This document shows positions 45,428 to 57,298 of a stretch of 64,000 nucleotides of DNA, in pieces (position 1 is the first letter of the stretch; the number at the start of each line of letters is the position of its first letter). The notes below the pieces were generated by a model, which was not told the DNA's origin, did no database searches, and worked only from the letters and a program-made list of their open reading frames with translations. Origin of the DNA: Pisaster brevispinus (taxonomy: Eukaryota; Echinodermata; Asteroidea; Forcipulatida; Asteriidae); the NCBI GenBank assembly GCA_023634235.1, contig JAMKCF010000003.1:13920742-13984741 (forward strand), read 5' to 3'. A program made the position numbers and the translations under genes.

Positions 45428-46616
45428 TCAAAATTTGGTAAAAATACTACTACAAGTGAAGCCGTAAATGCATAGGAGTGGCCCCACCTGAACTGATGGG
45501 CGCCCGGACTATGCTTACAATTCGGCTTTGATTTAAAAGGAATTAATAAAAAAGGAGGCAATGTCAGTCCTGATCCCACAAAATACGCCATATCCCTTAA
45601 AAAGGTGGTGTGCAGGGGTGGTGTCGGGTTGAATTGATCCCGCTTAATGAGTAGCTGCAACAAAAGTGATCAACAAAAGGAATCTGCGGCACTTCTCCTA
45701 AATCTTTAACTCAAAGCTCAGCTCTGATTGGGCGAAACTTTATTCGCCCTTCCAAAAATAATAAAAAACTGACCAATCAATAGGAGGGCGCCACCAGTGT
45801 TTGTGTATCGAAGCGCATAATGCATTTGATCGCGCACGCGTACACGATAAAATGAAATATACTCATTACTGTTAACATTTTCAGCAAGTTTGACTACCTA
45901 ATACATAATAGTTTCGTAATTACACTAATTAGTAAAAACGACGTATCACTAGGTTTTGCCATTTTGTATTTCCACAAAGTGACCTATCTCGATGCGCCAC
46001 TTTACCAATGATATACAAAGCGCTCCGACACACAATTCAGGCGCGCGTGTGTGACATTTGCATTTTCACGAAGTGACCTATCTGGAAGCATAGTATTTTC
46101 ATAAAGTGACCTACATGTATTGCATTAGGTCTCAATATGCAGTGTGTTTGTACACAGCGCTCTGCGGGCAGTGCTTGTTTTTCCATTTTCACCAATGTAA
46201 GTATGTGTTTAGGAATTAATTACTAATTAAAATAGTTAGGAATGAAAACACTAAAATAGTTACGTACGAAAAAAGTATTCAGCTTTGTTTTTGTCTTAAA
46301 AGATAAAACAGAAATAGTAAGCAGATTCCGAAACAGCAGTTTGAAAAATAGTGTACAACTTCAATCTTGATTTTCTCCAAACACGTTTTTGAGGGCAGTT
46401 AACGCGACAGGTCACTTCGTGGTATGCATGACGACATGTAGGCCTACTATTTATAACCTATTCTTTATTTGAGCAGCAACTTAAAAGTATTATAAATAAA
46501 TTTATCATTCTTTACTCTTAAGGTTAAAAAAATAAATAAGTATCTTGCTTTCTGCCACTTTGTATATGGAATGGAGTTTTGTCCCCTAATGTAAACGGAT
46601 TAATCCATTGGGTGTC
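45428..46616. other. Spacer, no gene seen
   Basis: Contains paired CCAAT-type motifs (GATTGGG at about 45,727 and ACCAATCAA at about 45,773) and several scattered AAGTGACCTA phrases (about 45,978, 46,072 and 46,105), related to the 16-bp arrays to the right. No gene recognised. Confidence 0.45.
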
Positions 46617-46708
46617 GGTCACTTCTTACCCAAGTCACTTCGTACCCAAAATATCATACCGTAGTCACTTCGTACCCAAGTCACTTCGTACCCAGGTCGT
46701 TTCGTACC
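46617..46708 (+). repeat. 16-bp array GTCACTTCGTACCCAA, forward orientation
   Basis: About five imperfect copies of GTCACTTCGTACCCAA, interrupted by AATATCATACCGTA. The same unit occurs as a longer, reverse-oriented array at 47,483-47,642. Confidence 0.88.
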
Positions 46709-47482
46709 TCGATTGTCTGCCGGCAGTCAAACTGGACAAAGAACCTTTCATGTATATCACGCGTTGTCGGGCGTGCGTGATTTATTTACGTTGTTTGTAT
46801 ATTTGTTTCTAATTGCCGAATTCTGGTTTACTAAAAAAAGATTAAACTAAGTGGTATTCTGACCCGAGTGTCAGTCATTTGGCCATTTTTTTCTTGTGTT
46901 CATTTATTTCTTGCATGTGGACATCAGGACCAGCCTCTGATTAGAATAACAATTCCTCACTAACCTTTGTAAAGTGTCCAGTTATTATTTTTTCTGAAGT
47001 TTCCTATCCCGTCCCCCAAAAAATTCTTTTGGGCAATTATTTACGGGAGACACAATCTTCTCATCAGACACCTACTGGGCTTTTTTTTAACATTCTCAAC
47101 TTTGTTTTGATAAATAAACCAGAAAAAAAAACTTTAAAGTTGCACACAACTCAACTTAAATAAAAATTCTTTTTTGGTCAAAAAAAGATTTTAAAAGTAA
47201 ATCCATAACTAAAATTAAAAAAAACTTTAAATTTCCCACATCACACAGCGCAGCTTAAAAAATGAATCTTTCTGCTCACAACTCCACTATCTTTTCAGAT
47301 CAAGATATAGGCCTAAAACCCGATGAATAAAAACGAACTCAAGTCTATTAACAATTGCTCAAAATCAAATTCAAATTTAATAAGGTGTGTTAACTAAAAT
47401 GCGGTACTTCGTTATTAAACGAGCAATACACAGAGGTTGGTTTCAACAATCGTACCCATGAACGCCATATGCGTAAGACTTG
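46709..47482. other. Spacer between inverted 16-bp arrays, no gene seen
   Basis: AT-rich sequence with several A-runs. No recognisable gene. Confidence 0.45.
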
Positions 47483-47642
47483 ACGTGGGTACGAAGAGAC
47501 TTGGGTACGAAGTGACTTGGGTATGAAGTGACTTGGGTACGAAGTGACTTGGGTACGAAGTGACTTGGGTACGAAGTGACTTGGGTACGAAGTGACTTGG
47601 GTACAAAGTGACTTTGGTATGAAGTGACTTGGGTATGAACAT
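47483..47642 (-). repeat. 16-bp array, reverse orientation
   Basis: About ten copies of TTGGGTACGAAGTGAC, with minor variants (TATGAAG, ACAAAG, TTTGGTATG). It is the reverse complement of the array at 46,617, so the two could pair across about 0.8 kb. Confidence 0.92.
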
Positions 47643-48050
47643 TTGTTGTTAGTGACTCACGTGTCCTACATGCTCAATAAATAGGAGCCTAACTTACTTA
47701 TTTATTACTAATCCTATATGTCATTTGTCAACACAACCAACATTACAACACTAAAAATAAACTGTCACATCTGTCAGCATCTGAGATCCCTGCCCATAAA
47801 ATTATTGGCTCAAACTAAAAAAGGGATAATCGACCAAGTATCAATTAAGTATCATCTTGATGAGGGTTTTAGGTAGTCTCCAAAACATCCCATCCAAAAC
47901 CAATATACCATCCTCAATCCCCAGCCCAGCCCCCTTCCATGACGCTGCCTCGACCTCAAATCAAATGGCAGGATCTGTCCATTTGAAAAGTTTATTGCAC
48001 CGTCAGACCATGTTTAAAACTCGTTTATTTCATCGGACCCATAATACTTA
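47643..48050. other. Spacer, no gene seen
   Basis: No recognisable gene or repeat. Confidence 0.4.
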
Positions 48051-48117
48051 GCCCCACTTGTGTCGCCAAGGTGAGGAAACCTGCTGATTCAGGTTTCCTT
48101 GGCCACACAAGTGGGGC
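48051..48117. mobile_element. 67-bp hairpin MITE flanked by TTA
   Basis: Arms GCCCCACTTGTGTCGCCAAG and CTTGGCCACACAAGTGGGGC are inverted repeats, continued by GGAAACCTG and CAGGTTTCC around a short loop. TTA lies directly on both sides (48,048-48,050 and 48,118-48,120), the type of 3-bp duplication made by PIF/Harbinger elements. The size is at the lower limit for a MITE. Confidence 0.7.
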
Positions 48118-48370
48118 TTAATACCCGGTTTAGTAAATATATCATGTGTTCAAATGCTGCACACAAGTCAATAACATCTTTTTTTGTTGCTCCTTATCTA
48201 CAAAATAAGTGAAATAAAAAACGAACATGATTGCTAACATTTCAGCTCCACATAAGTTACTCATTCAGTTGTTTTCTCCCCATTATTCCTGATTTACAGT
48301 CCTGTTTTGTTTTGACATTCACTTACCTCCGTTCATGTTGTGCCCGCCATCATGTTTAAATACCTGTTCC
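48118..48370. other. Spacer, no supported exon
   Basis: The minus strand has a good donor (GTAAGTG, after AACATGAACGGAG, near 48,328), but the upstream frame ending in the right phase for the SGSM exon carries a stop, so no exon is called. Confidence 0.4.
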
Positions 48371-48712
48371 GTCCCAACTTGACAATTGTCCCAACTATAG
48401 TTGGGACGGGTCCTAGCTTGAGTGTTAAAGTTGGCCCTCGGTTAACTGCAGACGCACAAGCTGATGCGATCGGCGATAATTAACAAGATTATTTATTTTA
48501 AACCTATGTCTCGGCTCTGTACAAACCATGGAGCAGTAGTTCAGAAAACCAAAATTCTAATCAATCTCAAAATTCTCAATGGAAAGTGGTCTTAAAACGT
48601 CATACTATGATAGTGTTATGGTTTTAGTTTATTCATGGTGCTTTGTGTTTACTGTGATCGCAACTATAGTTGGGACGTCCCAACTATAGTTGGGACGATT
48701 GTCAAGTTTGGG
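48371..48712. mobile_element. Foldback element with CCCAACTATAGTTGGG palindromes
   Basis: Left end GTCCCAACTTGACAATTG and right end CGATTGTCAAGTTTGGG are inverted. Internal to each lies GTCCCAACTATAGTTGGGAC, itself a perfect palindrome. Total about 342 bp, with no coding sequence. The target duplication is unclear. Confidence 0.75.
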
Positions 48713-48755
48713 CAGAAATGCCAACTTTAAATATCACCCCGTTTGCTGAAATCCA

Positions 48756-48929
48756 GGGGTCAATTTCATAGAGTAGCTAAGCACAAAAAGAATTATGCTC
48801 ACCAGAATAAGGTTACCAGCCAAACTAGCATATCATTTATGTACAATTTATGACTGGTGTCCTGCTCATTTCTGTTTAGCACAAAATTTTTAGGCAATAT
48901 TTTCTGCTTAAGCTCTATGAAATTGGGCC
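48756..48929. mobile_element. TIR MITE, GGGCCCAATTTCA family, copy 2
   Basis: Begins GGGGTCAATTTCATAGAG and ends AGCTCTATGAAATTGGGCC. The interior includes AATAAGGTTACCAGCCAAAC, which recurs nearly unchanged in copy 5 at 63,458. Confidence 0.8.
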
Positions 48930-49530
48930 TGCTCTCCGTCCGGGCATGGAGGAAGGAAATCCTCCATGGTCCGGGCACAACTCGGTTCGATTCGAGATAT
49001 TTTCACACAAAATGAAACGCAGGCTTTTCTTAAAATGCTTAACAGTGAAATATGATTGATGGAACATTATTTGAGCAGGAAGTCAACTAATTACAGGAAA
49101 CCTTGGCGAATAATTAAAGTATAATCACGATCCATATTTTTTCATAAGTCCCCAGGCATCGTGGAAAAAAATGGAACATCTTCTCTACCTACAATTTAAC
49201 GGCTGTTTTATGTCACAAACCGACTTTTACGGGAACAGTCACACTAATTCGCTCCATGCTCAGAACTGCTGTTGCAGTGACATTTGCAGGTTGAAATGTG
49301 ATGGCAATTTGTCATCAATGGAATTATCAGGGAGCGGGCTTAAATTGTCATTCATTCTTTATTCAGATTGTGCTATTTATTTATTAAGGAAAGTAAACAA
49401 CTAGCATGGTTTAAGAACTTAAACTGTCGTCGGATGAGAAATCCAATCTGAAGTCTCGCTTACGAAAACCATTGCTAATGTTTAATCCCAATAGAGCAAA
49501 GTAAGGTTTGATGTTTGGTTTGAGACCTTA
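48930..49530. other. Spacer, no gene seen
   Basis: Includes a 77-codon frame (49,171-49,404) with no family resemblance that I can name. Confidence 0.4.
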
Positions 49531-49658
49531 AGGCCGTGTCCGAAACAGCTACGGCTACAGCTACGGCTAGATCGCGCGCGTCTGCCTATTCTTCAATACT
49601 GGCAGACGCGCTGATCTAGCTGTAGCTGTAGCCGAAGTAGCCGTTTCGGACACAGCCT
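49531..49658. mobile_element. 128-bp foldback MITE with TA or TTA flanks
   Basis: AGGCCGTGTCCGAAAC at the left is inverted as GTTTCGGACACAGCCT at the right. Inner arms CTACGGCTACAGCTACGGC and GCTGTAGCTGTAGCCGAAG, then GCGCGTCTGCC and GGCAGACGCGC, continue the hairpin. TA (within TTA) flanks both ends. Confidence 0.78.
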
Positions 49659-49983
49659 TAGCCTCGCCGAGGAGTTGGATTCTCTTTTTCAAAACGTATG
49701 AAAGTTCAACAAACCTTGCGTGTGTGTATGCATTTCTTTATCTTCACCCACATTAATCCATATTAGAATCAATGTAACTATGGGGTCAAGGTTGGGCAGT
49801 ATCTTTCCTCCACTGTAGCCTGAGAAAGATGCACAATGTAGAACATTGAAATTAGAAGAACTTAGAAGTGTTTTAAATCAAAGAAAAAGAAATGCTCACA
49901 AATCGCGAGCAACCTACACAAATTTACATATCATTACTTGTATCAGTATTCCCACTGACAGAGGCTTAGTAGACATTTTCATT
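49659..49983. other. Spacer, no gene seen
   Basis: No recognisable gene or repeat. Confidence 0.4.
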
Positions 49984-50160
49984 GGCGGGGATGGGGAAGC
50001 GGGAGTAAATACAGATTTTATTGGTTTATTTATTTATTTATTATTATTATTTATTTATTTATTTATTTATTTTTTAAACACAATTTTTAAAAAATTTATT
50101 TAGTTATTTATTTTATTTTATTTTGTTTTTATATTTCTTACATTTTATTGTTATTATGTA
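49984..50160. repeat. TTTA-rich low-complexity tract
   Basis: Runs of TTTATTTATTTA with T-runs, immediately 5' of the Penelope-like element. Confidence 0.8.
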
Positions 50161-50204
50161 TAAGAGGCCAACTATTGTTCCTCCTACTGATAGGTCACTA
50201 GTTG

Positions 50205-52645
50205 CACCACGTACAGTAGTTAACCTGTCTGACAAGGTGCTAACCGACCCACAGGTTTACCTCCTCTCAAGTGGTCTTGAGCTTTGCCCCACACCCAGAA
50301 AACCAGACATTGTCTTTTCAACAAGACATGGCCCAATTTAACCGTAGGTTACGCCTACGCGAAAATGTTCATGTTGAGCCCTCCACAGAGGACGAGTCAT
50401 CTGTGGACATCCAACCCACCCGCTTCAAGGAGAAAAGTAGTTGGGTACTACCCCCTAAGAACCGAGATGTGGCTCTAGACACATACATCAATTCAGTCAG
50501 CTCCGAGGTTCTTAAGGTCCCTAACACCTGGGCATCCAACAACCTCCCCCAATGTATGCTCAGTTTGCGGTAACACCATTGTGTATCTATACTAGCTACG
50601 TAGATTTGTTCTTAGAGAACTAGGTCTTGCTTTTTATTCTATACTGCCGCGGAGTAGAATTTGAAATCGGGAGACTACTTCCAATCGGGAGACTACTTAG
50701 TTCTGAAAAGAACTGTCCAGCTTATTAGCTACTACCTGGGCGGAGGGTAGGAAATCGGCCGGGACTACTACTTTAGCTTAATAGCGGATCGGATCGAAGG
50801 GACTTCCAACTTCACTGCCGCGGATTGGTCTCAACCTCCCCAAAGATTAACGCCACGCCCTAACACAGCTCCGCCAATCACCAGACATCGTGATTAAACG
50901 TGCTGACAAGGGGTCCGCAGGTCATGAACACACATAACTACATAGCTGGGGGCCTCAGACAACTCAGCAACACTGATCATTATATTGAATGTGACACTGA
51001 CCCTTCTCAACCATTTTCCAAACAAATCAGTGGTTAGAATCCACAATGCCAACGGTACGACAAAGACACCTTTAACTATCCCCTTCCACAGGACCCCCCC
51101 CCCCCCCCCCCCGTACAGCACACTTCTACCTTCGACCTAAAAGATACACAAGCCCAACAACCCAGGCCTACCCATTGTATCCGGTAATGGTAGCCCTACA
51201 GAGCGCATTTCTGAGTTTGTAGATAGCTTTCTCAACCCCTTAGTACCCGGCATCCCTTCCTTCATAAAGGATACCACAGACTTCCTCCATAAACTAGAGG
51301 ATGTGAAACATCAAATACCTGACTCTGCTTTTCTGGTTACTCTAGATGTTTCATCACTGTATACTAACATACCCCCATAATGAAGGCATGAATGCATGTT
51401 TCTCTGCTCTCAGGGGTAATAAACAATCCCGCCCCTCAGTGAGACATATTAAGGAACTCATCAGCCACATTCTCACTGAGAACAACTTTTCATTTACTGA
51501 CAGGCATTTTCTACAGATACAGGGTACCGCCATGGGTACTAAAATGGCGCCCTGTATACCAACATTTGTATGTCTGATTTAGAGGAAAACTTCTGTCCTC
51601 TGCCCCCTGCCGCCCATTTTGGTGGAGATTTATTGATGACATTTTCTCTATCTGGTGTGGCGTCAAGACAGCTTGGATGAATTTATCGACCATAATATAA
51701 ACTCATTCCACCCAACCATAAAGATGACTACTGAATACTCTCTAACAAGTGTTAACTTTCTAGATGTAACTATAACTAAATTCCCTAGCAGCGTTGTTAT
51801 GGATGTATACAGCAAACCCACTGACACCTATCAGTACCTTCTCTTCAACAGTTGCCACCCCAGTCACTGATTGCTTACAGTCAGGCCTTGCGCATAAGAC
51901 GTATCTGCTCCACAGATACCCTATACAAAAGGCGCTCATCGGACCTCAGGAAACACCTTGTTTCTAGGGGTCACAGCGAACGCAGGGTCCAACTTGCCAT
52001 CAAAAAGGCCCTCAGCATACCCCGCCACACTCTTTTGGCCAACACGGGATCTAAAAAAAAGTCCCGACCAAAAGAGTTGCCCTGATGGTCACCACCTACC
52101 ACCCTAAACTACCCAAACGCTCCTCAATCCTCAATGGCAAAATATTCTCCATTCCTCTAAGAGGTTGCGCTCAGCAATCCCTGAGAACCCCATTCCGCCG
52201 CCCTAAAAACCTGGGAGACATTCTAGTCAGGGCCAAACTCCCACAGGTACAGGCCAAACACTACCCTCAACAGAGATACAGGGTTGTCACAAGTGTACCC
52301 GCTCTAAATGTAGAACTTGTCTCTACATCAAACCTGCACTTAAAGTGAAGAGTCATAGCACTGGCTCTTCTTACAATATCAAGACCGACTCCCAATGTAA
52401 CACACCCGATGTAGTCTATGTTAGTTCGCTTTGCGAACCATGTCTCTTCCATAAAGACCAAGAAACTGTACCCCGTCTCCATCCACTTCAACATCCTTAA
52501 TCCCAGCGTCAAAGATGTTGAACTCATTGTGATTGAGGCTTGCAATGGTGATGACACACACCGCAAACTCAAAGAATCACACTGGATTCACCAACTCAAG
52601 ACAGTCCAACCCTTTGGACTCAACGTAAACACTGGTGTTAAATAA
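50205..52645 (+). pseudogene. Penelope-like retroelement (RT plus C-terminal GIY-YIG region), degenerate
   Basis: Spread over several frames is a complete but broken Penelope-like polyprotein. In order, I see NLSDKVLTDPQVYLLSSGL (about 50,220), NRRLRLRE (about 50,340), the KRADKGS region (about 50,895), PIVSGNGSPTERISEFVDSF (about 51,175), RT motif A as LVTLDVSSLYTNIP (about 51,330), QGTAMGTKMAP (about 51,518), the catalytic RFIDDIFSIW (about 51,627), the PTDTYQYL stretch (about 51,810) and FRRPKNLGDILV (about 52,190). It ends with the C-terminal part of the endonuclease region, HRKLKESHWIHQL, and stop TAA near 52,643. Penelope-like elements normally encode one protein of about 800-900 residues for target-primed reverse transcription. 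Frameshifts, stops and a 0.28-kb insertion make this copy dead. Confidence 0.88.
50553..50831. mobile_element. 279-bp insertion inside the Penelope-like element
   Basis: Bounded by near-identical direct repeats, CAACCTCCCCCAA (50,540-50,552) and CAACCTCCCCAA (50,832-50,843). The retroelement reading resumes on the far side, leading to the KRADKGS segment. The inserted DNA contains small hairpins (AGTTCT-GAAA-AGAACT and GTTCT-TAG-AGAAC), a doubled ATCGGGAGACTACTT, and GCCGCGGA near both ends. Its origin is unknown. Confidence 0.6.
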
Positions 52646-53195
52646 CTTCCCATCACCCTCCTTTGACTTTGGCTTGCTTATTTCTTTGATGTAAAATAAA
52701 TACAGTTACTTAAATTAACATGTTCTCTCCACTGGTCCATTTTTACGCTTCTTTCTCTCAAGAAGTTTTAAAAATCGACCCGTCAATAACCTATTCCCTT
52801 TGCAGAGGATTTAATAACCTGCTCTCACTGCAGGTTCCTCTTGCCTAGTTTTAACTTCTTAGACTGATTATGTTATTCTAGAATTACTTTTATCTTGCCT
52901 CCTATTGTTGGTTGCATTATCTTATGCGGCTTGCCCTCTAACCCAACCCTTTCATGCTTCCCGCATTGTAATGCCTAAATGCGGTACCACCTTTATGGTC
53001 CATTGATCCAGCCTTTTACACTGACCATCCTTTGTCCTCACTACTTCACCTTGATTGGTTCTTAGCCACCCCATTGTTTGTAAATTTACAACTCTGATTG
53101 ACTATATTTTCCCGCTTTTTCTGGATACTCTCCCTTAATCCTTTCCTCCTCTTTTTGCTATAAATGGATGTTTGTGTTTGTTCTTGTTTATGCCT
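52646..53195 (+). other. 3' region of the Penelope-like element
   Basis: Non-coding, pyrimidine-rich sequence between the element's stop and the hammerhead-like motif. AAATAAATAC lies near 52,693. A TATAAATGG phrase occurs just upstream of the hammerhead core (about 53,161). Confidence 0.5.
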
Positions 53196-53236
53196 CTGAC
53201 GAAGGTCCGGTTCGGTTCGGATCGAAAGCTAAGGCC
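53191..53236 (+). ncRNA. Hammerhead-ribozyme-like motif
   Basis: Both conserved core segments are present in the right order: CTGACGA (53,196-53,202, matching CUGANGA) and GAAA (53,224-53,227). Between them GGTCCG and CGGATC pair as stem II around an 8-nt loop, with one extra A at the start of the stem. A GC-TAAG-GC mini-stem follows GAAA. I could not place a standard cleavage triplet or a convincing stem I, so activity is uncertain. Hammerheads are established parts of Penelope-like element termini, and this motif lies 0.55 kb after such an element. Confidence 0.45.
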
Positions 53237-56200
53237 ATCTCCCCTACTATTATATATATATATATTTTGGGGGGAGATGAATCAAGAGCTCTGAGCACGA
53301 GGGGGAGGGGGAGGGGGACCACCAATGTTCAATAGGCAGACACGCGGGGGGGGGGGGAGGAGTGCCCTACCCCCAGTAGTTCTGCCTATTGGACCACGAT
53401 CCATTGGCAAGTGAATACAACAAGTTTCTGCTTAACCACCAGGCCCAACGTTCTCCACCATTCATCCCCCTTAGTACTGGTACTGAGAAGAGGCTGTGTA
53501 GTACACTTAACCCCCCCCCCCAGCTTTGGTTTAATTACATTGATAACTAGGAATGGATGGAAAACAAGAACTAGTTATTACTATTATATATTCATAATTG
53601 TTTTGTGCGTGTGTGTGCCCTTACACATGCCAACTTACGGGGTACTTTTAACAATAGAACAATGCTACCCCGCAAGGTTTTCTTTGTTCAAGTGGTACCC
53701 CAGAGGATTTCTTCAGAAAAGGGAAAAATAGAACAATGGAAGTACCCCGTAACTGCCATATGTAAGGTGTGTGTGTGGGGGGGGGGGAGGTTGTGATACC
53801 CAGCCAGTAGAATTCATACCCCTCGATTAAATTTCAGCTTCAAACAACAACTTTTCCAATGGCAGTAAGATAGATGACTTATAAACAAAATACTGATACA
53901 AAGTACAATCACGTAGTTGTCAAAATGTTTAATCGTTGAATGATACATGCACGTCACTGAATATCACTTCTGTGGAGCAAAACCTCACCAATTCATTACT
54001 TTAACGGGGGTGACAACCACTAGTAGATCCGAGGGAAACATCCTAGAACTACCAAGATGAACACTGTTGCTTTAATAAAATAACGCTCTAAGCAAATACC
54101 AGTAAGAACCCATTCACACACGGTACAGTTTGTATACAAGTGCAACATCACATGGTATTTTATTCTGGTACCTTGTTAATGCTGCTTAAAATTGCTGCAC
54201 TATTGCAACCGGCTTGCTTATTCACCTTAATTGGGAGATGTGAACTTTTTCCGTAGAGGGAAAACAGTTTGTTTTTTCTTTGACAAGGGTAACCATACAT
54301 GTAGTCTTGGTGCAAGACCATATTACGTAGTTTCTTGTGACACGCACAGTGCGCTTACATTACATGATTTACCCAAAGTGGGCGCTACCTGTTTTGGATC
54401 AATGGTTTTTCTGAGGGGGGGGGGGGGGGGGACATCTTACACCAAGACTGGGGTAACCACTATGCCTCCATATCTGAATAGGAATGCATAAACGGTGAAT
54501 TACATAATCAGCATTAGATGTGTACAGAAAAGTTTGTTGGACTTGATTCTGTTCCAATGTTCGGTATCTGTCAGAGGAGTGTCTGGGTGTTTTTTTAACA
54601 GGGCGCACTGTTGCAAATCACCGTTATCTGGACACCATATTTTCCATCAAATGTATACACCCTCTTCTCAAATTCTAGCTTACAACCCTTTTATACAGTA
54701 TCAAAATCAGTGACACCAGTAAGAGTGCAAGGGAAAAAAGATGAGTGTGACAAAGACCCAGCTGTTCCTTAAATTACTAGGCTTGTCAATAACAACACAT
54801 ACTTCATTTTAACATCTGACCTAATACTGTAATACTGTTAAATTATACTTTTTGTCCCAGCATTGTCTACCCTTGAAATTACTCTGGTGAACAAAAAACA
54901 CCACCAATTGGCTGTACAATAACTCGCTTACCAGAAGCAACACTTACAATTTTGTACACAAAGAGTGGCTTAACCTTTCATTTATAAAAAATTTACAGTT
55001 TACAATTAACATCCCAATTAGTTCATATCAAGCACCTGTTTTTCTATTTGCACAAACTGCCAGACCAACTGAGACCGTTTGAGGGTAAACTTTTGCAACC
55101 AAGGGCTGCATCCGAAACAGTGGCTTTATTTCTTCTGCTCCTTTCTTCAGTATAGACCTGTATCATATAGCCGCCATCTTGTTTTTGCCTACAGCTCAAA
55201 TCAATGTACACCGAGCCAAGCCTGGAAGGGGAAAATAGACTGGTACCTTTCCAGTATGATGATAATCGGTATTCAGTAATGCTGTTTCACACGGGGAGCA
55301 AGACTCAACATGGCGGCAGCATGACAACGGTCAACAGCAACAAAAATTATTGTTGCTAGATGTGCATCTAATTATCACTTCACAGACAGCCTAGTATTCA
55401 TTTCAAAACCATATTGTGTTTTGGCAACATCTTCAAATGCATTCATAAGCATGTGCGGATCAAGCAAATGGAATAAAACAAAATTATTTTCAGCCCGTTT
55501 CTTTAAATTATCATACAGAGTCATTGCATTCTTTGTATACATAGAAATCATAAATTAACTGGGGGTAGGTAATTGTAGTAGGATACAAATAATACAGTGC
55601 GGTTTTTAAGTATTTAAGAAGCATAAAGTGAGGACATTGCATCATGGAATTGAATGTAAATCTTCTTTGATATCTCTTATTGTAGTCAATCCTTTTTACC
55701 ACCTCCAGTCCTCCAAAATAATCTTGAGGAAGTAGGGATCCTACAAATCATTATGGTTCATTTTTAAGGATTGAGGCAGCATGGATCCCATCAGTTGATT
55801 TTCAAGTATTGTAGCAGGTGGGATAATACAAATCCCCTATTGGTTCATTTCGAAGGATTGATGAAGTAAAACTGATACCGATTGGTTAACTAAACAATAC
55901 AATGATGCATGTCTGCCTGATGATTAAAGAAGCCTATTCAAAATAGCTCAGTACTATTTTCAACACCCCCAACCCTTTCCCTCCCAGGCACAGTACTTTT
56001 ACTTGCTTAAGACTTATAATATTCTACAAGATATTAACTACATTATTTAACACACAGAGTGGCCAAAGTTGAAACCATTGCAATCTTGAGCTCTAGCTTT
56101 GACAACTCTTGTGTCACTTCCACTACTGATCATCCAATAGTTTTTGGAGACAATACCATGTGGAGACGAGCACATTTTTGTGGAGATCGAAATTACTCCA

Positions 56201-57298
56201 AGGGCGAGTAAAGACTGGTACACATCTCACACAAGTCAACGAGTACAAATCGAGAAAGCAGCGAGACTTGGCCGTCAACGACACAGAAACTCTCTTTGTA
56301 TTTTGCTATGACATGTAGATAAAAGCAAGGGAAATAATGCAATTGCCATCGTAAAACTTGACGCAGGTCAAACTAAAGTTCATGTATATGTAGCAATTAT
56401 CATTTTAAATAGTTCAAGTTGTTCACGTGGGTTTTTGGTTCTCATAGTTAAGTATTGTTGAAATAACTCCAAACCCTGATAAAAAAGCACAATGCTCGTC
56501 ACTTCGAAATTTATTCACTGGTTGAAATGCCAATCCTTTATGAACCATCCACAGCTCAATCACCACACACAAACCTTAACACAAAGTGCAAAAGCAATCA
56601 TGCTGGGCACATGTCTACATGTCAAAAATGCAGTTCACTTCACAAGGAATATTGGCATATCGCATCTCCATTGACGAAAAGGCCAGATATTAGAAAATGA
56701 AATATGAAATATTTCGGACAGGTCAAATGTGACACTCTCCGTGTGGCCCTGTATTTTCTACAATACGATGTGTATACAAAATGCGACGCATTTTATATAA
56801 TGGAATTGAAGTTGTTGTTTTTTTTCAAACAAACTGACTTTCTAAATTACTTCCAAGTAAGGTTTGCGGTAACCTTTCTAATCTTATTAGAGTATGAGAC
56901 TGCTCGTGGTGAAGTGTGTTCCTCAAAAATTTAGTGAATAAATAATCAGGTATAATCCAATCAAATATCTGATGTTCGAATAGCCGTCACAAAACAGTTA
57001 AACGTCGTGGAACGGTCAATCAACATTAAATTACAGGGCAACACACAGAAAAAGCATGCACGAAGTGTTTCTTTTGAAAACTCGATATGTTTTTATAATA
57101 TCGGAAACGAATAGTCTTTCCTGGTATTTTGCTTCATCAACTGAAAATATGAAAAGTCTGAAAATTTGATTATCTGAATGAATGGGACGGTATTGTACTA
57201 ACGTCAAATGAAGTTTCAGCCAGTCATGAACACGATTCCATTATTAAGTTAAACTTTTCGGCTGCCTTTTGTGACTTAAAAGTTCATACAAACCATGT
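53237..57298. other. Long gene-free stretch with G-tracts and short inverted repeats
   Basis: No exon recognised. It contains an inverted pair ATCTCCCC / GGGGGGAGAT around a TA repeat (about 53,238-53,279), poly-G or poly-C tracts near 53,346, 53,512, 53,775 and 54,415, an inverted pair CAATAGGCAGA / TCTGCCTATTG (53,330 and 53,390), and a perfect 13-bp inverted pair TTACGGGGTACTT / AAGTACCCCGTAA (53,635 and 53,740). Short open frames here have no recognisable motif. Confidence 0.5.

Noticed and set aside
48320..48372. First exon of the SGSM gene (ATG and good donor on the minus strand)
   Set aside because: The frame that would continue in phase 0 into the 44,264 exon contains a stop codon.
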